A DNA stretch of 64,000 nucleotides. Origin: Streptomyces panaciradicis (lineage in GTDB: Bacteria; Actinomycetota; Actinomycetes; Streptomycetales; Streptomycetaceae). The position numbers and the translations under genes are program-made. The stretch covers positions 33,164-97,163 of the forward strand of contig NZ_JAMGBF010000042.1 in assembly GCF_023516615.1 (NCBI RefSeq). Direction: 5' to 3'. The notes under the pieces were generated by a model that worked only from the letters and a program-made list of their open reading frames with translations, ran no database searches and was not told the origin of the DNA. Of this stretch, positions 8,301-17,189 are shown piece by piece; the stretch's first letter is position 1; each line of letters opens with the position of its first letter.

Positions 8301-9185
8301 ATGGCCGGGACGGACGAAGGCGCCGTCGCCGCCGCGGACGACGCGCTCTATGTGCTCACGGCGGTGCTGTTGACGCCGGCGAAGTTTCCGAGCGTGCTGG
8401 GCGACGACTATCCGGAGGCCTGCGCGGCGCTCGGCCTCGCGCCGCTCGCCGACGGATACGGCCTGGTGATCGGCCAGGACGGGGACGGCGCCCGGTGGAC
8501 CGTCGTCGTCGACGACGTCTCGCTGGTCGCCGTCGCCATCGCGTCGTGGGACTGCGGCATGGAGTACGACCTGTCGCCCGACGAGCGTTCGGTCGTGGCC
8601 GCTCTGCCGGGCTGGCCGCTCGCGGTCGCCGTCGCGGCCCCGGGTGTGCCCGAGCCGCACGACCCCGATCCCGAGGTCGCGGAGCGTGCCCCGCTGGCGC
8701 CGCCGGACACGACCACCTGGGGTCCGGCCCAGCGGCGGCTGGGCGCCGACGAGATCGCCCTGCAGTGGGCCCTGTGGCGGGAGCAGATCGACGACGGGTC
8801 CTTCGCGAACACGGACGGCGCCCCGGCGGCCGACGAGGGCTCGCAGGACGCGGCGGAGGCCGGTGAGGCCGATCGGGGCGAGTCGGGTGCCGAGGGCCGG
8901 CCGGCGAGGCCTCCGGGCCACGACGGGATCCGGCGTGTGCTCGCCGAGGCCCGCGCCTACGTCGACTCGCCGCCACCGCTCGGCCGGGTCCGTTCGTCGT
9001 TCGCCCCGGGCGACGCGCGCACCCTGCGCGCCGACGGTCCCGGCTGGTCGCTGGTGGCGAGGACCGACGACATCGCGTTCGTGCTGCTCGACGCGGAGCC
9101 CGGCGAGGTGCTGCCGGTGGGCCGGGGGCCGGAGCTGCCGGGGCTGCTGGAGGCCCTGGACAAGATGGCCGTGCGCCCGAGCTGA
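8301..9185 (+). CDS. Hypothetical protein, acidic, two-domain
   Basis: A 294-residue protein I do not recognise. The first 150 residues look globular, with strand-like stretches such as YGLVIGQDGDG and WTVVVDDVSLVAVAIASWDCGMEYDL. A linker of about 40 residues rich in Ala, Glu, Asp and Gly follows. A second small domain (GWSLVARTDDIAFVLLDAEPGEVLPV) ends the protein. No signal peptide or membrane span. The ATG at 8301 has GGGGAGG upstream. Probably cytoplasmic; function unknown. Confidence 0.75.
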   Translation: MAGTDEGAVAAADDALYVLTAVLLTPAKFPSVLGDDYPEACAALGLAPLADGYGLVIGQDGDGARWTVVVDDVSLVAVAIASWDCGMEYDLSPDERSVVAALPGWPLAVAVAAPGVPEPHDPDPEVAERAPLAPPDTTTWGPAQRRLGADEIALQWALWREQIDDGSFANTDGAPAADEGSQDAAEAGEADRGESGAEGRPARPPGHDGIRRVLAEARAYVDSPPPLGRVRSSFAPGDARTLRADGPGWSLVARTDDIAFVLLDAEPGEVLPVGRGPELPGLLEALDKMAVRPS

Positions 9186-9332
9186 GCAGGCGAGACGACG
9201 AGAGTGCCGATCCTCTCCCACGGGCAGGCGCGGCAGTTGCCGTGACTCGGCGGTTCCGTGGCGCTCCCCTGATACGCAGGGCGGGTGGTAGCTCCCGCCG
9301 CCTGTGCTGATTCCCCATACGACGACCTCATT

Positions 9333-9353
9333 CCATGGGGTCCCGACCCATGG
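9333..9353. promoter_or_regulatory. Inverted repeat upstream of the secreted esterase
   Basis: CCATGGG and CCCATGG, a perfect 7-bp pair separated by 7 bases, lie about 90 bases upstream of the esterase start. It could be an operator or a leader hairpin; the sequence does not decide. Confidence 0.3.
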
Positions 9354-9444
9354 ATGCCCTGAACGCCGAGCCGCACCATGAGGCAGCTCTCGGCGCCCGT
9401 CCCCTCGGGCGCCGTCACCCCAGCGCTGCCTCAGGAGGCCCGTC

Positions 9445-10836
9445 ATGCGTCCCATCCGCGGTGTCCCGCTCGCTGTCGCCACGTTGCTCGCGGCGGCCCT
9501 GGCCTGGCCGGCCCACGCGTCGGCCGCGGCGGCGGGCGGGGAGCACTGCGCCCGTCAGGACCGCGTGCGCGTACCCGGCGCGGCCCTGCAGCTCGGCGCC
9601 TGTCTGCCCGACCTGACCACGACCGGGCTGGCCGGAACGCCGTACACCGACTCGGCCGACCAGGCGGGACTCACCGCCGCCGGAACCCGCACTCCGTCGG
9701 GCGTGCCTGGGCTGCAGATCGACGGGTACTTCCCGGACTCGTCCCACTTCAACACCACCCACGGCTGGGCGCACGACGCGCAGTTCGTGATCCGGCTCCC
9801 CGACCGCTGGAACGGCGGCCTGGTCGTCACCGGCGCACCCGGCACCCGTAAGCAGTACGCGACGGACAAGGCGATCTCCGACCAGGTCCTGTCCGAGGGC
9901 TACGCCTACGCGGCGACCGACAAGGGCAACAGCGGCGCGGACTTCTACCGGGACGGAACGCGCCCCGGTGACGCGATCGCCGAATGGAACGCGCGCACCA
10001 CCCAGCTGACCCGGGCGGCCAGGCGCGCGGTGGCCCAGCGGTACGGTCACGCCCCGCGCCGCACCTACATGACCGGCATCTCCAACGGCGGTTACCTGAC
10101 CCGGTGGCAGCTCGAGAACCATCCGGAGCTGTACGACGGCGGCGTGGACTGGGAGGGCGCCCTGTGGACCCCGGACGGGCCCAACCTGCTCACCTCCCTG
10201 CCCACGGCGGTGGCCCGGACGCTGGGTTCGGCACGCGACGAGGACATGTACGCGGTCGGTTTCGCGCGCGGCTCGGAATTCCTGTGGCCGTACCACGAGA
10301 AGGCCTACTGGGGGGTCACGCAGAAGATCTACCGCGCAGAGTTCGATCCCGGTTACGACCCCGACTGCCCCGGTGCGTCCGCCGGAAGCACGGCGGACCG
10401 GATCCTGGCGCCGTGCCCCGCCGATGCCACGTACGACTACGCCGCACGACCCGCCGCCGTGCACCGGGCGGTAGCGCGCGTGTCGCTCACCGGCCGGATC
10501 GGCAGACCGCTGATCACGCTGCACGGCGACCTGGACGCCCTGCTGCCGAAGGCGGCCGACTCGGACGTGTACGCGCGCATGGTCGACGCGAGCGGACGCG
10601 GCCCGCTGCACCGCTACTACACGATCCAGGGCGGCACGCACGTGGACGGCCTGTACGACACGTTTCCGGATCGGCTGCGACCCATCCTGCCCTGCTACCG
10701 GTCGGCCTTCGACTCGCTGGTCTCCTGGGTGGAGAAGGGCACCCGGCCGCCCGCCGACCACACCGTCGCACGGCCCTCGGGCGGCGATGTGGTCGACTCG
10801 TGCGCGCTCGGCGATCCGGGCGCTTCGTCGCGATAG
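9445..10836 (+). CDS. Secreted tannase/feruloyl-esterase-like hydrolase
   Basis: A 463-residue alpha/beta hydrolase with a Sec signal peptide (MRPIRGVPLAVATLLAAALA..., cleavage near HASAAAA, about residue 30). The nucleophile elbow is GISNGG at about residue 213. The likely acid is Asp in HGDLDALLP and the likely His is in IQGGTHVDG near residue 398, which completes a catalytic triad in the expected order. The GISNGG elbow and the long lid between Ser and Asp resemble the tannase/feruloyl esterase and 3-hydroxybutyrate-oligomer hydrolase families. Four or more cysteines suggest disulfides. It is likely exported to hydrolyse plant phenolic esters or related polymers; substrate uncertain. Confidence 0.75.
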   Translation: MRPIRGVPLAVATLLAAALAWPAHASAAAAGGEHCARQDRVRVPGAALQLGACLPDLTTTGLAGTPYTDSADQAGLTAAGTRTPSGVPGLQIDGYFPDSSHFNTTHGWAHDAQFVIRLPDRWNGGLVVTGAPGTRKQYATDKAISDQVLSEGYAYAATDKGNSGADFYRDGTRPGDAIAEWNARTTQLTRAARRAVAQRYGHAPRRTYMTGISNGGYLTRWQLENHPELYDGGVDWEGALWTPDGPNLLTSLPTAVARTLGSARDEDMYAVGFARGSEFLWPYHEKAYWGVTQKIYRAEFDPGYDPDCPGASAGSTADRILAPCPADATYDYAARPAAVHRAVARVSLTGRIGRPLITLHGDLDALLPKAADSDVYARMVDASGRGPLHRYYTIQGGTHVDGLYDTFPDRLRPILPCYRSAFDSLVSWVEKGTRPPADHTVARPSGGDVVDSCALGDPGASSR

Positions 10837-10840
10837 CGCC

Positions 10841-11023
10841 TCAGCGGCCCAGTTCCTTGCGGCTGATGCGACGCAGCCTGCGCCGCTGTGACGGGTCAAG
10901 CGTCAGGTACGCGGCCGTCGGGACTCCGATGACTATCAGGACCACCGCCCAGAAGGGCAGCCAGATCCACAGGAAGAGCCCGAGCGCCACACCTCCTATG
11001 GCGATCTTCGCGTTCTTCGACAT
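10841..11023 (-). CDS. Small two-helix membrane protein
   Basis: A 60-residue protein starting MSKNAKIAIGGV. It has one long or two closely spaced hydrophobic helices (IGGVALGLFLWIWLPFW and AVVLIVIGVPTAAYLT) and a basic tail RRRLRRISRKELGR that likely faces the cytoplasm. The ATG at 11021-11023 follows AAGGAGG. It ends four bases from the convergent esterase gene. Function unknown. Confidence 0.7.
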   Translation of the reverse strand: MSKNAKIAIGGVALGLFLWIWLPFWAVVLIVIGVPTAAYLTLDPSQRRRLRRISRKELGR

Positions 11024-11149
11024 GTGCGTCGCCTCCTTCGCGGCCACTGCCGCTCTCTGTCCTGAGAACGGGCCCGCGCTCCCCGCGGTTCCGGGTCGCG
11101 ACCCTGAGACGACCCTGAGTCCTGACCCCGACCCGTCCCCGAGAGCCCT

Positions 11150-12211
11150 TCACGACCGTGCCGGCCTCAGGGGCTCCCCCACCTCGTGCAGGTGGAGCAG
11201 GGCCTGCCGGTAGGAGTCGACGAGCCCGGTCTCCACGTAGGGGATACCCAACTCCTCGCAGTGCGCGCGCACCAGAGGCCGGGCGAGTCGCAGATGCGGA
11301 CGGGGCATGCTGGGAAAGAGGTGGTGCTCGATCTGGTAGTTGAGGCCCCCGAGGAACCAGTCGGTCAGCGCTCCGCCGCGGATGTTGCGCGAGGTGAGGA
11401 CCTGCCGGCGCAGATGACCCCACCGCTCACCGGTGGGGTCGGGCATCTCCATGCCCTTGTGGTTCGGGGCGAAGGCCAGTCCCAGGTGCAGACCGAACAG
11501 CGCTTGGTGGAGGGCGGCGAAGGCCAGCGCCTTGCCGGGCGACAGCGAGGTGAGCAGCAGCGTCGCGTACGCGGCGACGTGCGCCACCAGGAGGCCGCCC
11601 TCGACCGCACGCTCCCGGAGGGGCTGCCGGCGCAGGTCCCTGAAGCCGTGGACCTTCAGGGCGACGCCTTCGAGAAGGGTGAGCGGGAAGAAGAGCCAGG
11701 CCTGGTTGCGGGTGAGCCACCGGCGGAAGCCCGAACGGTGTGCCGCCTGCGCGGCGGTGAAGACCAGGACGTCGGCGACGACGTCGGGGTCCTTGTCGAT
11801 GTGGTTGGGGTTGGCGTGGTGGCGGTTGTGCTTGTCGTTCCACCAGGCGTAGCTCATCCCCAGGAGGAGGTTGCCGTGGATCAGGCCGATGGCGCGGGCG
11901 CGGGTCCTGTCGCCGGTGATCTGGGAGTGTCCGGCGTCGTGGCCTATGAACGCGGTGCGGGCGGAGAGGACCGCCAGCGGCGGGGCCAGGAGGAGGGACC
12001 ACCAGGAGTCGCCGGTGAGAGCGACACCGGTGACCACTCCGGCGAGGGCGAGCGCGTTGACGGCGATGCCGAGCGTGTACCAGGTGCGGCGCCGCTCCAG
12101 GAGGCCCTGGCCCTTCACCGTGCGCAGCAGGGGCGCGAACTCGCTCGCGGAGGGCGGTGCGGCGCGCGCGTGGGGGATCGGGTCGACGACGGCTGTGACG
12201 GGCTCGGGCAT
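11150..12211 (-). CDS. Membrane fatty-acid (acyl-CoA/acyl-lipid) desaturase
   Basis: A 353-residue membrane di-iron desaturase. All three histidine boxes are present: HDAGH at about residue 91, HNRHH at about 128, and QIEHH at about 305, with hydrophobic pairs between them. The Q in the third box is typical of front-end or linoleoyl-type desaturases and of Streptomyces DesA-like enzymes. It should introduce a double bond into membrane fatty acyl chains, drawing electrons from ferredoxin or a cytochrome. No cognate ferredoxin reductase is adjacent. The gene is monocistronic and diverges from the SNF2 helicase. Confidence 0.9.
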   Translation of the reverse strand: MPEPVTAVVDPIPHARAAPPSASEFAPLLRTVKGQGLLERRRTWYTLGIAVNALALAGVVTGVALTGDSWWSLLLAPPLAVLSARTAFIGHDAGHSQITGDRTRARAIGLIHGNLLLGMSYAWWNDKHNRHHANPNHIDKDPDVVADVLVFTAAQAAHRSGFRRWLTRNQAWLFFPLTLLEGVALKVHGFRDLRRQPLRERAVEGGLLVAHVAAYATLLLTSLSPGKALAFAALHQALFGLHLGLAFAPNHKGMEMPDPTGERWGHLRRQVLTSRNIRGGALTDWFLGGLNYQIEHHLFPSMPRPHLRLARPLVRAHCEELGIPYVETGLVDSYRQALLHLHEVGEPLRPARS

Positions 12212-12418
12212 GTCCGGTCTCCGGCTTTATGGGCAACGGTCTGACCTGGAGAAACGTACGGAACGGCGACGCTTCGCGACCATGGCGCCACCACCCGGGT
12301 GTGCCCTGGTGTCAGCCCGTGGCACACAGGGGGGTTGACAGCACCCATGAGGTGAGGAATTCCCTCGCCCCCGATCGCGGCGGATCTCCTGCCGGATTGC
12401 TGTACTCTCGACCTCCCC

Positions 12419-15319
12419 ATGTCGGTAGTCAAATTTGAGGAGTGCGGTACAGCCGTGCGGAGGACCCCTCTGGCCACACCGTCCGAAACTCATGAACTGA
12501 CCCTGTGCAGCGCTGTCTTCCTGCCCGGTGGCCCCGCCCGTGACGGCGCCGTCGCCTTCTGGCGGCCCGACGGCGCCGCCCCTCCGTCCCCCGCCGCCGG
12601 ACACGTCCGGGAGGTGGGCCTCGTCCTGCCTGGCGAGCACGGTCTCGACCGGGTCGACGTGCCCGCCGCCGTGCTGCCGGTGCGGGCGGCACTGCCGGTC
12701 CTCACGCGCGCGCGTGGCGATGCGCACGGGCCCCGGGCGACCGTGTTCTGGGGCGCCGCGGGCATGCTCGCCCTGCACCTGGTGGCTCGCGGGCTGCTGC
12801 TGCCCGGTCTGTCGCCCGGCGACCACGACGCCTGGCGTGTCGGTCCGCTGTCCCCGGAGGACGCCGAGCGTGTGCGCCGACTGGCCGCCGCGATGCCGCC
12901 GGAGGCACACGCCACACCGCTGAGCGGCACCGGGCCCTGGCGCCTCCCGGACCCGGAACGGCTGCTGCGCGCCTTCCTGGACGCGGTCGCCGACACCTTG
13001 CCCCGCTCCCCCGCGGCACCGCTGGTGACCGGCGGCCCCGCCTACGCGGCCCGCGAAGCCCGGCGCATGCCGGAGCTGCGCGACTGGGCCGCCGACGTCG
13101 CCTCCGGCCACGACGCCGGTGTCCGGCTGTCGTTGCGGATCGAGGTGACCGGGCTCGCGGAACCCGCCGTGGACGACGCGGCTGTCACGTTCCGGGCGGT
13201 GCCGCAGGTGCACGGGGTGAACGATCCGGGGCTCGTCGCGGATGCCGCCGACATGTGGGACGCCGCCGCCGACACCGCCCCGGGATTCGGTCCCCGCGCG
13301 CGCCTGGACACCTTGGTGGCGCTGCGCCGGGCGGCCCGGGCCTGGCCGCCGCTCACCCCGCTGCTGTCGGAGAGCGTGCCGGAGGCGGTCGAGCTCGCCG
13401 ACGAGGAGATCACCGACCTCCTCTCCGAGGGAGCGCGGGCGCTCGCCGCCGCCGGTGTCGACGTGCACTGGCCGAAGGAGCCGGCCCGCGGGCTGACCGT
13501 CGGCGCGGTGATCGGTCCGCCGGACGACGAGACGACGGCCCGCCGGGACGAGTACGACGCGCCGCCGTCGCTGTCCGCCGACGCGCTGCTCGCCTTCGAC
13601 TGGCGCTTCGCACTGGGCGACCGGCGGCTGACGAGGCAGGAGCTGGACCTGCTCGCCGAGGCCAAGCGCCCCGTCGTGCGCCTGCACGACCAGTGGGTCC
13701 TGGTCGACCCCCGGGAGGTCCGGCGGGCCCGCGCGCGACAGGATCACCGGATCACGCCCGTCGACGCCCTCCGAGCCGCCCTGACGGGCTCCACGGAAGT
13801 CGACGGCCACCCGGTCGCCGTACACCTCACGGGTCGACTCGAAGCCCTGCGCGAGCGGCTCGCGGATCCCGAGGGCCACAAGACCATCGGACAGCCCGCC
13901 GCGCTCGCGGCCACGCTGCGGGACTACCAGGTGCGGGGCCTGAGCTGGCTGGTCCGGATGACCTCGCTCGGTCTGGGCTGCTGTCTCGCCGACGACATGG
14001 GGCTCGGCAAGACGATCACGCTCATCGCCCTGCATCTGCACCGGCAGGCCGAGACGCCCACGGCCGGTCCCACCCTCGTGGTGTGTCCGACGTCGCTGAT
14101 GGGCAACTGGCAGCGGGAGATCGAGCGGTTCGCACCCGGCACGCCCGTGCGCCGTTTCCACGGCCCCGGCCGCGGCCTGCACGGCGTGGGCGACGGAGAG
14201 TTCGTGCTGACCACGTACGGCACGCTGCGCCTGGACGCCCGCGCGCTCAGGGAGGTGGCCTGGGGCATGGTCGTCGCGGACGAGGCACAGCACGTGAAGA
14301 ACCCTTACTCCGCGACCGCGCGACAGCTGCGTTCCATCGGCGCACGCGCACGCGTGGCGCTCACCGGCACCCCGGTGGAGAACAACCTGTCGGAACTGTG
14401 GGCGATTCTCGACTGGACGACCCCGGGGCTGCTCGGCCGGCTCGGCACTTTCCGCACCCGCTACGCGCGGGCCGTCGAGGGCGGCGGGGACCCGGCCGCC
14501 GCCGAGCGACTCGCGCGGCTGGTACGGCCGTTCCTGCTGCGGCGGCGCAAGGCGGACCCGGGCATCGCGCCGGAGCTGCCGCCGAAGACGGAGACGGATC
14601 GCGCCGTGTCGCTCACCGAGGAACAGGCGGCGCTCTACGAGGCGGTGGTGCGCGAGACGCTGGCGGAGATCTCCGCAGCCGACAGCATGGCGCGGCGCGG
14701 GCTGATCGTGAAGCTGCTGACGGGGCTGAAGCAGATCTGCAACCATCCGGCGCAGTTCCTGAAGGAGGAGCTGCCGAAGACCGGCGGGCGCTCCGGGAAG
14801 CTGGAACTGCTGGACGAACTGCTGGACACCGTCCTCTCCGAGGGGGCGAGCGTTCTGGTCTTCACCCAGTACGTGCGCATGGCACGCCTGCTGGAACGGC
14901 ATCTGACGGCACGCGGGGTGCCTTCTCAGCTCCTGCACGGCGGCACCTCCGTCGCAGGACGGGAGGCGATGGTGCGGCGGTTCCAGGACGGCGAGGTGCC
15001 CGTCTTCCTGCTGTCGTTGAAGGCCGCGGGCACGGGCCTGAACCTCACTCGGGCCGAGCACGTCGTGCATTACGACCGCTGGTGGAACCCGGCCGTCGAG
15101 GCCCAGGCCACCGACCGGGCGTACCGGATCGGCCAGCACCGGCACGTCCAGGTGCACCGGCTGATCGCGGAGGGGACCGTCGAGGACCGCATCGCCGCGA
15201 TGCTGGCCCGCAAGCAGAAGCTCGCCGAAGCGGTGCTGGGCTCCGGCGAGGGGGCTCTCACCGAGCTGACGGATGCCGAACTGATCGATCTGGTGGAGCT
15301 GCGAGGGAGCGCACGATGA
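12419..15319 (+). CDS. SNF2-family DEAD/DEAH-box helicase with SNF2-associated domain
   Basis: A protein of about 966 residues in the Swi2/Snf2 translocase group. The N-terminal half is the bacterial SNF2-associated domain. The motor follows: motif I DDMGLGKT at about residue 524, motif II DEAQH at about 620, motif III LTGTPVENN, and motif VI QATDRAYRIGQ at about 896. It probably moves on double-stranded DNA to remodel protein-DNA complexes. The start is uncertain: ATG 12419 has no ribosome site but follows a possible -10 (TACTCT), so it may be leaderless; GTG 12455 lies 12 bases after GAGGAG. The stop overlaps the SWIM gene by four bases. Confidence 0.92.
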   Translation: MSVVKFEECGTAVRRTPLATPSETHELTLCSAVFLPGGPARDGAVAFWRPDGAAPPSPAAGHVREVGLVLPGEHGLDRVDVPAAVLPVRAALPVLTRARGDAHGPRATVFWGAAGMLALHLVARGLLLPGLSPGDHDAWRVGPLSPEDAERVRRLAAAMPPEAHATPLSGTGPWRLPDPERLLRAFLDAVADTLPRSPAAPLVTGGPAYAAREARRMPELRDWAADVASGHDAGVRLSLRIEVTGLAEPAVDDAAVTFRAVPQVHGVNDPGLVADAADMWDAAADTAPGFGPRARLDTLVALRRAARAWPPLTPLLSESVPEAVELADEEITDLLSEGARALAAAGVDVHWPKEPARGLTVGAVIGPPDDETTARRDEYDAPPSLSADALLAFDWRFALGDRRLTRQELDLLAEAKRPVVRLHDQWVLVDPREVRRARARQDHRITPVDALRAALTGSTEVDGHPVAVHLTGRLEALRERLADPEGHKTIGQPAALAATLRDYQVRGLSWLVRMTSLGLGCCLADDMGLGKTITLIALHLHRQAETPTAGPTLVVCPTSLMGNWQREIERFAPGTPVRRFHGPGRGLHGVGDGEFVLTTYGTLRLDARALREVAWGMVVADEAQHVKNPYSATARQLRSIGARARVALTGTPVENNLSELWAILDWTTPGLLGRLGTFRTRYARAVEGGGDPAAAERLARLVRPFLLRRRKADPGIAPELPPKTETDRAVSLTEEQAALYEAVVRETLAEISAADSMARRGLIVKLLTGLKQICNHPAQFLKEELPKTGGRSGKLELLDELLDTVLSEGASVLVFTQYVRMARLLERHLTARGVPSQLLHGGTSVAGREAMVRRFQDGEVPVFLLSLKAAGTGLNLTRAEHVVHYDRWWNPAVEAQATDRAYRIGQHRHVQVHRLIAEGTVEDRIAAMLARKQKLAEAVLGSGEGALTELTDAELIDLVELRGSAR

Positions 15320-16581
15320 GCCGGCACGACACGGACACCGAGCGCACGTTCGCGCCGCTGCCGCCCGCGCACGGGCAGGCCTTCGCGCGCACGTGGTGGG
15401 GTCGGGCCTGGTTGAAGGCCCTGGAGGACGCGGCACTGGACTCGGCTCAGCTCAAGGCCGGCCGCCGCCTCGCCCGCGCGGGAGCCGTGGGCGCGGTGTC
15501 CGTCCGGCCGGGGCGCATCACCGCCGTGGTGCAGGACCGCGACGGCAGCGCGTACCGCGCCGATGTCCTGTTGGCGGAACTCGACGACGACCAGTGGAAC
15601 CGCCTGCTGGACATGACGGTCGAGCGGGCCGGACACGTCGCGGCCCTTCTGGATCGCGACATGCCGCCGCACCTGGTCGAGGACGCGGCCGCCGCCGGTG
15701 TCGACCTGCTGCCGGGCATGGGCGACTTGGAGGCGCGGTGCGACTGCGACGCCTGGGACCACTGCGGGCACACCGCGGCCCTGTGCTACCAGGTGGCACG
15801 CCTGCTGGACCAGGCTCCCCTGGCCCTGCTCCTGATGCGAGGACGGGGCGAACGGGCACTGCTGACCGGCCTTCAGGCCCGCAGTGCGTCACCCGCGGCG
15901 GAAACGTCCACCGACGAGGGCGTGGACGCCGCGGAGGCGTACGCGGCCGGCGGCATCCTGCCGTCGCTGCCCGCCCCGCCGGACCTGCCCGAGGAACGCG
16001 GCACACCGCCCTCGCTCGACACCGGCACCCCGCCGCCGGCGGGCATCGATCCGGGCGCGCTCCGTCATCTGGCGGCGCGGACCGCCGCGGAGGCGCATCG
16101 GCTGCTCGCCGAGGCACTGCATGCCGAGCCGGAACCGGAGTGCGCCGTGGAAGAGTTGACGGTCACTCAGGACGCGGTGCGGCTGGCCCTCGGCGCGCCC
16201 TCGGAGGCCGTGGCGGACCGGCTGGCCGAGGGCTCCGGACGTGACCGCGAGGGGCTGGCGCTGGCCACGCGCGCGTGGGAGCTCGGCGGCGCGGCCGCGG
16301 CGGCGGTGCTGGAGGAGGAGTGGACCGTCTCGGGCGAAAGCCTCACCCGCGCGCGTGCCGCCCTGGAGGGGGCGTGGGACGACGAGGAGCGGCCGTCGTT
16401 GCGGGCCGTCGGCAACCGGTGGACGGTCGTGGACGCGCCGGCCCAGTTGCGGCTGGGTCGGGACGGGCGGTGGTGGCCGTATCGCGAGGAGCGCGGGCGC
16501 TGGGTGCCCGCCGGCGGGGCGTCCCGGGACCCGGCGACGGCACTGGCCTCACTGGACGCGGCTGGGGAGGAGGAGGGCTGA
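15316..16581 (+). CDS. SWIM zinc-finger protein, partner of the SNF2 helicase
   Basis: A 421-residue protein with a SWIM zinc finger (CDCDAWDHCGHTAALCYQV, about residues 141-159), matching CxC-xn-CxH. It opens with a conserved FARTWWGRAWLKALED segment. The last 100 residues include a WTVVDAPAQLRLGRDGRWWPY module. SWIM fingers bind DNA or protein in eukaryotes and archaea. The ATGA overlap with the SNF2 gene implies coupled expression, and the two probably form one complex. The role is not established; DNA repair or nucleoid remodelling is a guess. Confidence 0.88.
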   Translation: MSRHDTDTERTFAPLPPAHGQAFARTWWGRAWLKALEDAALDSAQLKAGRRLARAGAVGAVSVRPGRITAVVQDRDGSAYRADVLLAELDDDQWNRLLDMTVERAGHVAALLDRDMPPHLVEDAAAAGVDLLPGMGDLEARCDCDAWDHCGHTAALCYQVARLLDQAPLALLLMRGRGERALLTGLQARSASPAAETSTDEGVDAAEAYAAGGILPSLPAPPDLPEERGTPPSLDTGTPPPAGIDPGALRHLAARTAAEAHRLLAEALHAEPEPECAVEELTVTQDAVRLALGAPSEAVADRLAEGSGRDREGLALATRAWELGGAAAAAVLEEEWTVSGESLTRARAALEGAWDDEERPSLRAVGNRWTVVDAPAQLRLGRDGRWWPYREERGRWVPAGGASRDPATALASLDAAGEEEG

Positions 16582-16588
16582 CGGGCGG

Positions 16589-16620
16589 GGCACCCCTCGA
16601 TCGGGCCCGCGAGGGGTGCC
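16589..16620. terminator. Bidirectional hairpin terminator
   Basis: A perfect 11-bp stem (GGCACCCCTCG / CGAGGGGTGCC) with a 10-base loop lies between the convergent SWIM gene and the repeat-bearing membrane protein gene. There is no T run, as is usual for Streptomyces terminators. Confidence 0.8.
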
Positions 16621-16634
16621 GTGTCCGACGACGG

Positions 16635-17057
16635 TCACGGCAGCCGGACGCTGCCCAAGGACGGGATCAGCGACGCGATGCCGCTCGGGATCTCGCTCGG
16701 CAGTCGACTGGGCAGCTTCGACGGCAGTTCGCTGGGCAGCTTCGTCGGGAAGCCACGGGACGCCGACGGTGAGCCGCCGGCACCGGTGCCGCCCGGCGAC
16801 TTCCTGCCCGGTGAGCCGTCGTGCCGAGAGGTGGCCATGAGGACCACGACGGCCACGGCCACGATCGCGGCGACCGCCACCAGCAGGACGGAGAACGGAC
16901 TTCGCCGCCGTCCTGACCCCGGCGGCGAAGCCGGCTCCTGCGGCGGTCGGGGGCCCGACGGCCGGTCGTCGTAGGAGGGCGGTCCGAAACCGCCGCCCGG
17001 AGGCGGCGTGTCGCCCGGTGGTCCGGGCGGGCGAGGCGGTACCGGCGGCGTGGCCAT
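16635..17057 (-). CDS. Proline-rich single-pass membrane protein with four-residue repeats
   Basis: A 140-residue protein with three parts. A proline/glycine-rich cytoplasmic segment comes first (MATPPVPPRPPGPPGDTPPP). One membrane helix follows (FSVLLVAVAAIVAVAVVVLMA, near residues 60-80). The outer tail ends in seven tandem four-residue units of the pattern x-L/I-P-S, with alternating Lys, Glu and Arg at the first position. No domain is recognised. I use the ATG at 17055-17057; a GTG at 17102 is in frame and would add 15 residues. Neither has a strong ribosome site. Function unknown; perhaps a surface or wall-spanning protein. Confidence 0.6.
   Translation of the reverse strand: MATPPVPPRPPGPPGDTPPPGGGFGPPSYDDRPSGPRPPQEPASPPGSGRRRSPFSVLLVAVAAIVAVAVVVLMATSRHDGSPGRKSPGGTGAGGSPSASRGFPTKLPSELPSKLPSRLPSEIPSGIASLIPSLGSVRLP
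16659..16742 (-). repeat. Seven 12-bp coding repeats (xLPS)
   Basis: On the minus strand the units read KLPS, ELPS, KLPS, RLPS, EIPS, GIAS, LIPS, each exactly 12 bases. The first four are nearly identical at DNA level (for example CTGCCGTCG and CTGCCCAGC alternate). Decay toward the C-terminus suggests old expansion by slippage. Confidence 0.8.
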
Positions 17058-17189
17058 ACCGTCCAGAGTCGCCTCGAACCGGACGACGCGCGAGCCCCGC
17101 ACGGAACTTGGTACGACCCCATTCCGTGGACCGTACGATTCCGGCGCATTCCGTGCGGAGCCCGTTCACCGACACGCGCGTGTGTGTGA

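Noticed and set aside
12336..12341. TTGACA as a -35 element for the SNF2 gene
   Set aside because: No good -10 at 16-19 bases; the alternative -10 TACTCT at 12402 is far away.
12227..15436. Minus-strand frame of 1069 codons opposite the SNF2 helicase
   Set aside because: Shadow of the helicase, whose motifs I, II and VI are all on the plus strand.
17110..17155. ECF-type promoter (GGAAT ... GTC) for the xLPS-repeat gene
   Set aside because: Two CATTCCGTG direct copies give the pattern, but spacing is off the consensus and GGAAT is not GGAAC.
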